Position numbers and translations under genes: made by a program
Assembly (NCBI GenBank): GCA_026120035.1
Contig: JALRME010000059.1
Coordinates: 1 to 64,000, forward strand
Origin: Coleophoma eucalyptorum
Lineage: Eukaryota; Ascomycota; Leotiomycetes; Helotiales; Dermateaceae
Reading direction: 5' to 3'
DNA length: 64,000 nucleotides
Notes under the pieces: model-generated
What the model was told of the DNA's origin: nothing
The model's database searches: none
The model's input: only the letters and a program-made list of their open reading frames with translations
In this document: piece by piece, positions 1 through 11,057 of the stretch
Position numbering within the stretch: the first letter of the stretch is position 1
How the letters are laid out: each line of letters opens with the position of its first letter

Positions 1-96
1 TAACCCTAACCCTAACCCTAACCCTAACCCTAACCCTAACCCTAACCCTAACCCTAACCCTAACCCTAACCCTAACCCTAACCCTAACCCTAACCC
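1..96. repeat. Telomere repeat array
   Basis: Sixteen uninterrupted TAACCC units run from base 1 (TTAGGG on the other strand, the common filamentous-fungal telomere unit). The C-rich strand reads into the window, so this is a left chromosome end. The array passes directly into a truncated LTR. Confidence 0.98.
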
Positions 97-98
97 TA

Positions 99-168
99 GG
101 CTGAAGATATATAGATGTTTCCCCGCCTAGCTCGCTAATACCATATGACCTCGCTTGGGCCTATGACA
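99..168 (+). mobile_element. Truncated gypsy-type LTR next to the telomere
   Basis: This 70-base segment matches the last part of the 190-bp LTRs found complete at 53417-53606 and 60036-60225, from GGCTGAAG to the terminal ATGACA. The first two thirds of the LTR are missing and telomere repeats begin at the break. No internal element sequence follows. The segment is probably what remained after a chromosome break in or near an LTR was capped by telomere addition. Confidence 0.85.
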
Positions 169-2825
169 CTCACCCGTGGTATCCTACTTGAAGAGCTAGT
201 ACTATACTAGGGATATATACTCAAAAGCTAAGATTAGCTAGAGTCCTAGCCGATAGAGGAAATTCCTATTAATAGTATAATAGGCCTAGGCCACTCTTTG
301 TCTATATCCTACTTATCGTACGAGTATATAATCCTTTACTCGAGCGTCGACCTCTTCCTTATCCTCGTCCTTGTTCTCGTCCGATCCTTCTCCTTAGCTA
401 TCCGATCCTTTGTCCTTTTCCTATAGCTTCCTATAGTATATAAGGTGCTATATAGAGATTCTAATAGCTATATGCCTCTAGCTAGCCATAGTTAGACGAA
501 CCCTAAGGTACTTAGTAGTAACTTTAGTAAGCTCTCGACTTAGCTGCTCATCGGTCTATAGCTCTTTGTGATCGGCAAATAAGAACTTACTCTCTCTTTG
601 GTTAAGGACTCGAGCAAAGGGTTGGACGAAAACCATATATTAGGCTAAGATCTAGCTAACCTAGCTCGACAAACTTCGTACGATATACTCTAAGTTCCCT
701 CGACGCTTTCGGGCTTTATCGTATATCGTTAAGAAGTATAGGCGTCTATTAATTATATAGATATTCCGAGTAGAGTAGATATTATTACTTACCTTTACGG
801 ACCCTAGCTTTAGACCTCGGGCTGGCTGGCCTCCCGTGATATAGAGAAGAACCATAAGCTTACGTAAGAAGTAGCTTTCTTAGGTTAGATAATAATACTT
901 TTTTGCCTTAATCTATTACGCCTTTTCGTACGAAAGATCTATTATTTGATCGTAGTCTTTCTAGGCTAGCTTTAGTAGATAGGAGTAGTCTACTCTAAGA
1001 TTAGAACTATTCTTGGTATTACTAATAAAGCTATAGTCGGACTATCGGAATTCACTACTCTATACTATACTATTAACGACTTAGTTAAGCTAGACGATAG
1101 GTAGCTCTAAGCCAAATCTAAGTCTCTAAAGCTACTCTTAGCATTCCTTTATAAGAGTTATACCTATCGTATGGATCTTGTCTAATAGTACGGGTATCCC
1201 TCTAAAGTAAATAGTCTAAAAATCAATCGACTAATGGATATTAGATGGATTTTTATATATAGAATTATACTTCTTTCCTATAGTAAGCTGGCTTAGAATA
1301 CTTAACGTAGGACTAAAAGAACCCTTATAGAGATATCTAATATGGATCTTAGAGATTCGTATCGGGATTAAAGGGATATCTATCTTACCTTTGAGTCCTA
1401 GTTTGGTCTATACCCGAGCTAGGACGGCGATCTTAAGAAGGATACTCTAGGCTATCCATAAGATCCTAGTAAGGATTAAGGTATAGTAGAATAAGCCCTA
1501 GAATGCCTTGGTATAAGGATTAATTCCTTGGATAGCTAGATAGTATATCAAAGGGGATTCATATAAAGAGATCTAGCTACAATCTTACATAAGGACCAAC
1601 TAATATAAATTTATAACTTCGGTAGTAAGCTCTAGGTCCTAGTCTACCTCCTTATCGTACGAATCATATATAGGCTAAACGTCTAGGAGGTCTAAGATCT
1701 TCTAAGTAGATTCCTATTGCTCGAGAGTTAGCTTTACGCTAGTCTCGGTCTTACTATCTAGCTCAAAAGGGGTCGTACGGATGATATAGTAGAGGAACTA
1801 CTCCTAAAGGATACTATACCGAGCGAGAGTCTTAGAATTCTAAGGGAGCTCAAACGGTCGCTAGCTAGGTAAGTCGATTTTAGGAGACCCCTACTACTTC
1901 AAAGTGTCCTTATGGTCTATAGCCTCTAGGGTATCCAAGCATCGGTCGAAAATACGCTTCTACACCCGTACGACCCGGTACAAGCCTACTTCTAGGGGGT
2001 TAGGGAGTCGGATGTAGGTGGATGTCTAGAGTAGGTCGTACTAGGACTTGTCTAAGACCTAGTGCTACTTAGTGTATCGTAACTAAGGGTCTAACTTAAC
2101 TATAGCTAGCTAGGAGAGTAGAGTTAGCCTACGCTACTAGACCTAGGCTTTCCACTACTGGATTTCCTACTCAATCTTTTCGTACGAAGCTAAAATAGAT
2201 AGATTAGTATTAATTTAAGCTACCCGGCGGGGAAAATCAAACCTAGTAACCTCTAGGCTTGACTATCTATAATATAACTAGGCTAGGCAGTAGTGGTAGT
2301 AGTAGTAGTAGCATTTTTATCTACTACCTAATATCGCTCCTTACTATTCTTAAACCATAATTGTATTCGTACGGAAGTAAAGCTTTCTTGGTCCTTTACT
2401 CTCTACTGGCTATAGACCTTATTTATATGCTTTCGAATATTAGACCGATCCTAGGTTTTAAAGGGGTATTAGCGACACTAGAATCCGTCTACTACTACGA
2501 TAATTAGCTAGGGAAAGGACCTATTTGCTGGTAATTTGACTGTAGTATAGTCGTACGAGCTTAGGAATAACTAGATATAGTGATTAACCTATTTGCGTAG
2601 TTCAATTGGGATATAGTACTTGCGACCTAAGTGGTTAGAAATTACGATGGGATTAACTATATACTAGTATTGATCACCCAAACAGATAAGTACTTGAAAA
2701 TCTATATTTAAGTAGACCAAATGGCTTCAAACTTGGGGAATTACTTGAGCTAGATCTTTTGATTGATTTACTATCTTTGTTCGTACGAAATAGAGAGAGA
2801 TTAAACAAATAAAATATTAACCCTA
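169..2825 (-). pseudogene. RIP-decayed telomere-linked-helicase-like gene remnant
   Basis: The minus strand carries broken protein similarity, interrupted by many stops. Around 855-661 it reads GGQPARG...RNIYI...YDKARKRRGNLEYIVR. Near 590-470 a further stretch contains PFARVLN, LFADHKEL and ASQRHIAIRIS. From memory these resemble the region N-terminal to the RecQ helicase in fungal telomere-linked helicase (TLH) proteins. The helicase part itself is absent, since the gene would run toward the missing telomeric side. CA and TG are almost absent and TA is abundant, as after RIP with CpA preference. The 5' flank (about 2515-2825) is repeated at 17650-17937. The family call is recognition by eye, not a search result. 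Confidence 0.6.
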
Positions 2826-2827
2826 AG

Positions 2828-2943
2828 TTAACCCTAACTCTCGGTTGCTAACGACCGGGTTTTTTTGCCAAGCTTACGTACTTACAATTTTTGTATGTAA
2901 AATTTTCTCGGTTGATAAACAACCGGGGGATAATAACGTTAGG
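2828..2943 (+). repeat. Short dispersed repeat (MITE-like), copy 1
   Basis: A segment of about 116 bp begins TTAACCCTAACTCTCGG and ends AATAACGTTAGG. It recurs inverted at 6854-6968 with only a few differences. Each half holds a small palindrome (CGGTTG...CAACCG type). There is no coding capacity. A non-autonomous transposon is likely but unproven. Confidence 0.65.
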
Positions 2944-4132
2944 AACTAATAGTATCTTAAAAAGAACAAATTGATTTTAGTATATATATATATCGAATTA
3001 TACGGGTATTATCTCTAGAGGAATAAATTGATTTTAGTATATATATAAATATCAAAATAACGTCGAAATATATTTGATTTCGATATATACAAACGCCAAA
3101 ATAGTTAGTTGTTATACTGATATATCACGTAATATTAAAATCAAATTTATTAATTATAAAAGATTCAGTAAAGTTATAAACTTTATATTTTAGAATCTAG
3201 ATTATAAAGATATTAGTAACTCTATCAGTAAGAGAAAGTTTTAAAAAATTATAATATACTCTAACCCTAAGGCGAATCATACCTATAGAATCACTTTGAC
3301 GCTGTGCCAGGGATACTTTGTACCGGCCTAGGAGAAAGCTGGGAAGAGGCAAGTCAATGCTAAGACTAGGATTAAGTTGCTGATAACGTCCAAATGCTAG
3401 AACTTCTCTTTGAAAGTTAAGCCGGCCACTTCGATGGCTTTAGCGCCTCGGAGTAACAGAGGATCGTTAGCAACAGCGTGGCTCCAGTAATAGGTAGGCA
3501 GGCTAATGTAGAACCCCCCCCCCCTCTCGCCCACCCAGCAGCCGTTACGGCGCTGGACACCTGCTGCGCGCCAAAGGAGCCTGTGGACATCTCGTGCTAG
3601 AAAATCAGCATCCCATAAATCCAGATCGTGGTTTAGGCAATAAACTTTCTCTTCACTACTTAAGATGTTCACCCTCAAACTAGGTCTGTTGAGAAGGATT
3701 CCAAATCTCGCTTTTTTGAGAATGTAGGAAGGACTTTAGCTGACAGTCAGCCTAGCCCCACTCGACACAGCCTCAATCGAGATTAAATATAAAATGATTC
3801 TTTTCCACTCGATTTTTCTCTCTTATTCTAATTGTTCTATGCTCCAAAGCGGTTCTTACACCATATATTATCATCTGACATCCAGATTTGAATGCTTTGA
3901 ATCTCCCTTATGAGCTGCCATTGATAGGAATAATCTTCAACGATCAACTTTACAAAAAAGCCGCCACCGTCAGAATTACGATACCAGCCCATGGCCTTTT
4001 AAGAGTCGTTTTCGTCGATCAAGATATCCACGGATAAGCGCCGGCTTAGCAACGAAGCAAGAGCTAAAAGAACCTAAAAGACTACGTGGCCACGGATAGC
4101 AGATTCTCCAGAAACACTTATCGTTGAGGATC
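2944..4132. other. Transition from RIP-mutated repeat to gene-bearing DNA
   Basis: Up to about 3260 the sequence is very AT-rich and RIP-like, with two near-copies of a motif around TTGATTTTAGTATATATA. Base composition then becomes normal. A 93-codon open frame on the minus strand (3678-3397) has ordinary composition but no recognised domain. It could be a fragment of a longer broken gene. Nothing else is recognised before the HET gene. Confidence 0.4.
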
Positions 4133-6569
4133 ATGGCCGACTCAGGAAAACACAAGTCTTACAATGGTACCTCAAAGCATCCAGTAAAGTCCTATGAGTA
4201 TAAGGAACTAGCACAGCACAAGCCCGAAATTAGGGTTGTCACAATTCACCCAGGCGTTTTCGAAGACGATATCATTCTCTCTCTCCAAACAACATTGTTG
4301 CCCGTATGTCTTTTTTCCTCGGTCACCGCTAAAGCCCCTTCTTGTTATATCTTTAAATTTTGTAGGTTTTGATACTAATGATATCCAGCCTGAGAAAATT
4401 TCTTCTGATTGCTCCGCTGAGATATCCGAGGAACATGCCTTTGAAAGTGTATCTACATTGCCCTACGAGGCCCTTTCCTATGCTTGGGGCTCAGCCGAGA
4501 ACCCCGAGCGGGTCTACCTCTTGGATTCTAACGCACTGCAAAATTACCCATCATGCTACACCCTTGACGTGACCTCAAATCTGGAAGCCGCATTGCGATA
4601 TCTACGACTCGAGGACAGGCCGAGGCTGATATGGGTTGATGCTGTATGCATCAATCAACAAGACCTCGACGAAAGAGGTCGCCAAGTCGGACTGATGGGA
4701 AGGATCTATAGCTTAGCTAAGGTAGTCGTTGCCTGGCTGGGTCCTACCAACGAAGAAAGCAACCGCGCCCTCGATATACTACTGAACCTGGGGAATAGTG
4801 TAGTTGCGGATTGGGATAACCACACGTTACAGCCTGTAGCGACCGACACTAGACTGGCAGATGTAAACCGGTTTCTTCCATTCAGGGAAGAAGACTTTCA
4901 GTGCATAACTAGCCTGTACGCACGACCCTGGTTCAAGAGAACGTGGATACGACAGGAGATTGCTCTCGCTTCAGCTGCAGTGGTTAAGTGTGGCCGGAAA
5001 GAGGTTCCATGGCAGTGCTTTTCCAACGGGGTAGCGGCCATGCGCCTGAAGCCGTACCATCCGGCAGCCGTGACTGGAGACCTCAGATGGAGATTCGGGA
5101 AACTCCGGAATTTGCTGTATGAGCTCTGTAGCACGGCCCCAGGCGTGTTGGCTTACGAGTACCTACGTTTCTCGCTGAGGGATTCGTTATGCACGGATCC
5201 TAGGGACCGCATTTACAGCATGCAGAACCTCCTACGAGATGAGGATCGGGATTTGCAAATTCAGGCCGACTACAAAGTCCCGACTGGTCAGATGTATACA
5301 GAGCTTGCCCGTCGCATTGCCATGCAGCATCGACGACTTCGGTTCCTAGAGTCGTGCGAGCTTTCGAGCCGGACGCTCAACGTGCCTAGTTGGGTACCAG
5401 ACTGGTCGACCCGCTCGAACACTTCGAGTTTTGTGCCTTCCACCTGGAGCGCTTGCGCTTGTTTGACTTCCAGATGTGAGCTTCGACACAAGCAGGGCGA
5501 CTGTCTCCGGGTAGATGGGATTAAAGTGTCATCCGTGACCAGAATACAGCGCCTCGATGTCACAGAATACATATTCGATGAGGACGCTATTATCGGGATT
5601 ATATGGAAGACTTTGCCTGATTTGGCGTATATGGATAGTGCTTACGGGCCATCAGGTAGGTAGTGAAAACCCTCGTCTTTGGTAAAATTCAATTCGCAAT
5701 ATATGGGGATACATGCATATTCGCGATAAACTTGAGACAGGAAAAAGGACAATACTCATAACTTGTATTCCAAATCAAGTGCCCTATTAATTATTGACTT
5801 AATTAGGCGACGGATGCACACTGCTGCAGGCTTACTGGCGAACCTTTCTCATGGACTATTTTGAAGATTCTGAACTGGCTCCGGGGGATAATATGGGCAG
5901 CTTTGACGAGGCTAACGGTTTCATGCAGCTCATCCTCGCTGCAAGAGAAGATCCGGAATTTATGTCACTGGCGAGAGCTATACCAGGCGAGGTGGAACAG
6001 CGTAATATTCGGCACCTCTTAATAATATGCTACAGTAGATTTATAGGACGAGACTTCTTTTGGACGGAAGACGGGCATATCGGCCTCGCGCCACAAGGAA
6101 CAAAACCAGGGGACCTCGTCGCAGTTATCTTGGGCTGTGACGTGCCTGTTATTCTTCGCCCAGCCTTCTTAGGTATGTCAGGTTCTAAATAAGGCGTGCG
6201 CTTACAAAGGCATCCCTTAAATATGTGCTCACTGTCTACAAGCTAAAAATTCGTCTACCTTTAGCCCCCACAAACAGTTCTGCTGGTCAATTCGAGATCG
6301 TCGGCGCATGCTACGTCTGTGGTCTCATGTCAGGCGAAGCTGTGTATGGGAGAAGGCTGCCTGACAGCTACAAGCCAGCTTTTGACCTCGACTCCACTGC
6401 CGCTCTATACGATACGAGCACTGGGACACGCAAGAACCCAGCACAGGTCTTGGAGGATATAGGCATCAAAGTTCAACGGTATGAGGAGCAACCACAACAA
6501 GTCTTGGAGGTCGCTCCGGAAGCTTTAAAAGCTGTTAATGTGAAGTTAGAAAAGTTTGACCTAGTTTAA
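4133..6569 (+). CDS. HET-domain protein (heterokaryon incompatibility type)
   Basis: Predicted 702-residue protein from four exons: 4133-4303, 4389-5655, 5807-6172 and 6265-6569. The first intron has a TACTAAT branch site shortly before its CAG. The N-terminus has the usual lead-in (YEYKELAQHKPEIRVVTI). The HET domain follows, with ALSYAWGS, LRLEDRPRLIWVDAVCINQ and a short GLMGRIYSLAKVVVAWLG block. The C-terminal part, ending in a GACYVCGLMSGEA segment, is typical of long HET proteins. Family members can trigger cell death when incompatible hyphae fuse; most copies, especially subtelomeric ones, have no known role. No break is seen. The ATG at 4133 is the first in-frame one. Family call is firm, specific function unknown. 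Confidence 0.9.
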
Positions 6570-6700
6570 ATACATTTTATCCTCCTATTGCTTTGGACTA
6601 GACTGTCTTGCTAAGTAAGCCAATGGTCTTCATAGTACCTCTCTTTACCCACGAAGTCATGAGAGTTGTGTAACGGTCGAAGTATTAACCTCGTTAGAAG

Positions 6701-6853
6701 TGTTTGACCAAACAGCTGGTGTTGTGTTTCTGGATTCGCCGCTACGAGGAACCAGGGCTGCAACCTTCGCGAGCTGGAAAAACTTCATTTTTGGAATTCT
6801 GGACCCGGAGAAGATATCATCGAATACACTTCTTGACGAGCTAGAGATTAACT
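6701..6853 (+). pseudogene. Fragment of an alpha/beta-hydrolase (NACHT-associated type) gene
   Basis: The translated segment FDQTAGVVFLDSPLRGTRAA followed by TFASWKNFIFGILDP resembles the GIIFLGTPHRGS region of the serine-esterase-like domain found at the start of many fungal NACHT or ankyrin proteins. The catalytic Ser region upstream and the rest of the domain are absent. On the left the fragment abuts a 32-base piece of an LTR end (6669-6700). On the right it is cut by the short repeat at 6854. It is a relic. Confidence 0.5.
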
Positions 6854-6968
6854 CTAACGTTAGTATCCCCCGGTTGTTTGTCAACCGAGAAATTTTTACA
6901 TACAAAAATTGTAAGTACGTAAGCTTGGCAAAAAAACCCGGTCGTTAGCAACCGAGAGTTAGAGTTAA
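6854..6968 (-). repeat. Short dispersed repeat (MITE-like), copy 2
   Basis: Inverted near-copy of 2828-2943, including the CGGTTGTTTGTCAACCG palindrome and the A-rich stretch beside GGTCGTTAGCAACCG. It interrupts the hydrolase remnant. This copy keeps more CA/TG than the telomere-proximal surroundings of copy 1. Confidence 0.65.
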
Positions 6969-7000
6969 TATTTCATTTCTTTAATCTCTATATGTAGAAA

Positions 7001-7027
7001 ACTTGGTACCCTCTAAAGGTACCAAGT
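7001..7027. repeat. Small perfect inverted repeat
   Basis: ACTTGGTACC and GGTACCAAGT flank a 7-base loop. A further GGTACCAAGT follows at about 7044-7053. The function is unknown; it lies between transposon pieces. Confidence 0.5.
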
Positions 7028-7052
7028 AAATTTGTATGAGAGGGTACCAAGT

Positions 7053-7108
7053 TGTAACGGTCGAAGTATTAGCTTCGTTAGAAGTTCGTACTTAGAGGGT
7101 TGGGGTTG
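7053..7108 (-). mobile_element. LTR fragment of the TGTTACGAA family
   Basis: These 56 bases match the reverse complement of the end of the solo LTR at 49068-49420 (TGTAACGGTCGAAGTA... to ...GGGTTGGGGTTG). The match stops where the next LTR (7109) starts, so that LTR entered or recombined here. A shorter piece of the same LTR end lies at 6669-6700. Confidence 0.75.
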
Positions 7109-7298
7109 TGTCATGGGCCCAAGCGAGGTCACATGGCATTAGCGAGCCAGGCGGGGAAACATATATATATCTTCAGCCCCCTTGGTTTAAGGATCTTCAG
7201 AGATCAGTTTGAATAATAATTACTACCTACCTGCGTATACCCTGCGTATACCCTGCTTATCCATTGCTTGCACGTCACTCTGCCTGTGACACCTGACA
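7109..7298 (-). mobile_element. Solo gypsy-type LTR, 190 bp, little RIP
   Basis: A complete copy, in reverse orientation, of the LTR bounding the element at 53417-60225 (termini TGTCAGG...ATGACA). It keeps CA and TG dinucleotides lost in the other copies, so it approximates the unmutated LTR. Flanks are GGTTG on the left and GCAGG on the right, so there is no target-site duplication. Confidence 0.85.
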
Positions 7299-7550
7299 GC
7301 AGGATAGAGGTGTTTGGGAGCACAATAACCTTATATTGACTATATCCTATAGGTCTCGTACGAAGGACACAAAAAAGATAAGAAGAGAAGAGGAGAAAGA
7401 AACCAATTTCCATGACATGTCCCTCTTATATGCTTACTGGGTCCGAAACCCCTCCGACTCTGCTCATACTCGCTTACGCATACTGTCTTGGGTCACATGA
7501 CATATATATGGATTCCCAATTGTCTATTCTGAGCAGGTCAGGTTCTTACA
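7299..7550 (-). mobile_element. Truncated LTR of the TGTAAGAACCTGACC family
   Basis: Reverse-complement partial copy of the LTR at 17329-17646. It shares the pyrimidine-rich stretch, the CCTATAGGATATAGTCAATA block and the TGTAAGAACCTGACCTG terminus. The last roughly 35 bases of the LTR are missing where the 7109-7298 LTR begins. Confidence 0.8.
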
Positions 7551-8433
7551 TAAAGTAGCTCTTATAGGTATTTATTGCGTCTCCTATCTTAGCTGTCTAT
7601 CGTCTTATTCGTATCGTGTAATATTTTCGGACGTACCGGAACCAGAGGACTTTTGTACTACTGCTACGAACCATATTATATTATAACTATTCCCTATATA
7701 GGTCACCAATTTATATGGTAGGGAAAGTCCCATTAGAGCATATAGAGTTGTAGGACGTGGAATAAAGAGTAGTTCAGTAGTAGCACTATATTTCGTAGTT
7801 ATCGTCAAGTTTTGGGTTGGTTAAAAAGGTATATAAAATTGTTGTTTTTCTACAGTACAGCCTAGCTGTATTTATATATACAAGATCCTCGTGACAGAAT
7901 AGAGTTGAAATCAGGTGACAGCAAGTTACCCCGTCACAATAGTCGCCTCAAAAAGCCTCAGATCAGCAAGATCAAGGCTCTACAGACATCATCTATACCT
8001 GGAATTTTCCAGCCGTCCTCTGAGATCGTCTGAGTAAGGCAATAGTTATTTGATCCGGTCGTCCGGTTGATATAGCGGTCATAAGCGGCTGTACCTTTAA
8101 ACAACCTCAGTGTTCAAACTCCCACCACCTCTTTCTTACTTGTTCTTAGACTTATTGTTGATGCTACTTCACACCTACTCAACTTAAAAGTTTGTTGTGA
8201 CAGGAACGACTGATGCTTCTTGACGGTACTCCTACCTACATAGGTCCCTTAGGATAGGAGATAGATATATTTACCCCACTTATTATCTCTTCGAAGATAA
8301 GAGAGATAAGGTACATTTGGATCATTACACTTTGACTACCTTCCGTCATATTTTATCCGTATTGAACGTTGTAATTCAATTTTGTTTACTGTCCCTGTCA
8401 TAACTTTCCCCCATTGGTTAAACCTTGCATCCT
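7551..8433. other. Intergenic, upstream of a Zn2Cys6 regulator
   Basis: No gene is recognised. The proximal part is AT-rich and holds the presumed promoter of the regulator starting at 8434. Confidence 0.5.
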
Positions 8434-10995
8434 ATGTCTAGGTTGATCTCAGACCGATCTCGTACGAGAACTCTCACAGGATGCTTTACATGTAGAAATC
8501 GGAAGCTGCGATGTGACGAGACACGGCCAGCTTGCAATCGGTGTTCTGCTTTAGGGCTATCATGCCAAGGATATGGCAATAAGTTCTCGTGGCTATCATA
8601 CAATGAAAGTGTGAAACATAGTAAATCATCTCTTTCTGCCAAGAAACAAAAAGCGCACAATCAAAGTACAATGTCACGTCGGCCGCTCTTTACCGGTATG
8701 TTCTTGTCCAATTAGTCTTGGGGACCTTGCTAAGTATTTCCCTTATGTCACTGACACATGATAGATGCTGAAATGGTAGCCATGACGACTGCAACTCAAA
8801 GTAGCTTGAGTACTGCTAGCAAAGACGTGAATATCGACGAAGCTATCAATAGAATCGATTCGTGGTCAGAGCTGGTTGAAACATCACGACAAACCAAAAT
8901 CATTGGCCCTTATAGCGTATTTTATTTGAATACTGGTGCAGAGGCTAATTATATGCCAAATTTAAGCTCGGGCGATATATACGGCGAGGTAGACATTGGA
9001 ACATCTTTTGGCTGTCACAATACCAATTTCATCGAACGCCAATATAACGAAGACTCAGGCCATATATCATCAAGCTTCTCAAGTTGCTCAAACATTTTGG
9101 AAACCTCTCTTCTCGGTCCTGGAAATACAAACAAGCCAAGAGATGATGTAATGCCCTGGGTGGATACAACTGGCAATGGCTTGTCTTGCGAAACGATCAG
9201 TGCTGACCAGAGCTTGTCCGAATTATCTTTTACCTTTGGTACCTTTCACTCAATCACAGCTGATTCAAATTCTGTTCTGATGCCCCAGTATACGGAGGAT
9301 GTCTTGTCCATCGGACCAACTCTAGATTACACCTCTGTAAGAGACTTGGAGGTTACCCAAACTTTTGCGAGAACATGGTCCAGAACTCAAACAAAGACAG
9401 CATATTCAGCTCAAGGATATCAAGCTTTGCTTTTGAATAATAGTAAGTCTTGAGAAGGCGCTGCTTTGTTGACATCTGGCAACCGCAACCCCGGACCGCT
9501 AATCATATATAATAGTGATTCCAAGGTCTATTTCGAATAGTAAAAACCTATCGGTCATTCCTTTCGAGGCTCGTTTCCTTCTGGAATACTACTCAACTGA
9601 AGTTGTTGATTTTATGTGTCATCTTCCAAACTCAAACTCTCCATGGCGGACCATTCATCTACCATGCGCAATGAGAACAATGGCAGATCTAGTGGTTTTC
9701 GGCAAGGCCAACCACGCACGGATGGCATTGTTCTATGCATTGCTTGCAGTATCTTGTAATCATCTTGGCTCCAAAATCATGTGGTCAGATTCTACTGGAG
9801 AATCGCTTGAAAGCAGGCATGTTGAGGTAGATGGTAGTAGTTCAAGTCCACTAGGATATTGGTTAAGCAAAGGATCTTTGTTTCGAGACAAATCAGTGGC
9901 TTACATTCAGTCTTGTCTTCAAATGCAAAAGGATGGCAGTGTCCAAGAAAGTTATAAGGAATTGCTTATGAGTTTGTTAAGTATGGTCACAATTAGCGTA
10001 AGTCGCAGGTCCAGAACTATACGATTTTCAACGGAATAGCTTGTTGATGATTAGAATAGGTTACAAGTGGTGAAATGTACAGTGTACATGGGTATTTGCA
10101 GCAGGCAAAGAGCCTCATCGATAAAATGACGACGCAAAAAGTTACAACACCATCATCAGAGTCTTGGAAGATTGTGGCTTTACATCAGATTTATCTCTAT
10201 CTTCAAACGATAGAGAGTAGCACGCATATCTCAAGAGCAGGAAGGTACCGTACAACATTTAACGCTGATCCACCAATGTCTAGTAGAGTATATGAAACTC
10301 CAAGCTATGGCCCCTCTAGCCTTTCTCATTCTGGACCAGTCACGATATCCACATCATCGGACCTATATAACCTTGCCCAAGACGGGGACGAGTATATGCT
10401 TTTCAACAAGATTTACGGAGTGCCTCGCTCGCTTTTGATACTGATATCACAGGCATCGGATATTGCAAAAGAGCTCGAAAGACACCCTCACAGTACCGAA
10501 ACAAAAGACTTTCAGGACAGGTGCCAACTGATCGACGATCAAATATGTGAATGGAAGCAATCGGAGAATGAAATCATCCCTCTTGAAACAAATCTCGATC
10601 CTCAGATAGGCTCTCACCTGGTCAGTGCCATGCACGATGCTCTTATCGTTATGTTCTTTCGCCGCGTTCGCAGAGTTAATCGCAATATCCTGCAGCACTA
10701 CGTTCAAAGTGCAGCTGATCATATGAATCGGCAAGAGGAAATCAAAATAAATGCCGGAATCAATGCTCCAGCCTTGATCTGGCCATGGTTTATGGTGGCT
10801 TCCGAGGCAATTCACGAGAAAACTAGACACGCCCTTCGTCAATGGGCTAGTTTTGCCAGACGGTATGGCGGAAGAAATCTGGACACCGCGATACAAGTTG
10901 TCAATGAAGTCTGGAGAAGACTCGACGGAAAATTATCTGGTGACACATGGGCAGATGTCGTAGAGGAATGGGACATAAATCTGGTACTGACATGA
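8434..10995 (+). CDS. Zn2Cys6 transcription factor
   Basis: Predicted 785-residue regulator from four exons (8434-8695, 8765-9442, 9516-9997, 10060-10995); all junctions keep frame. The binuclear zinc cluster is complete at residues 17-44 (Cys17, 20, 27, 34, 37, 44) and is preceded by basic residues. The long C-terminal part has FEARFLLEYYSTEVVDFM and SLLSMVTISVTSGEM, as in the fungal-specific regulatory domain of ARCA-like factors. The start is the ATG, not the in-frame TTG upstream. It ends 62 bases from the end of the convergent fructosyl-amino-acid oxidase gene and may regulate that gene and the permease; this is inference from position. Confidence 0.88.
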
Positions 10996-11057
10996 TTAAT
11001 GATAAGCTAAGATTTCTATTCCATTACCTCTTTATGGATTGTAATATAAAGGCTTCA

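Noticed and set aside
3397..3678. 93-codon minus-strand open frame near the HET gene
   Set aside because: No recognisable family and no convincing exon partner; may be a gene fragment.
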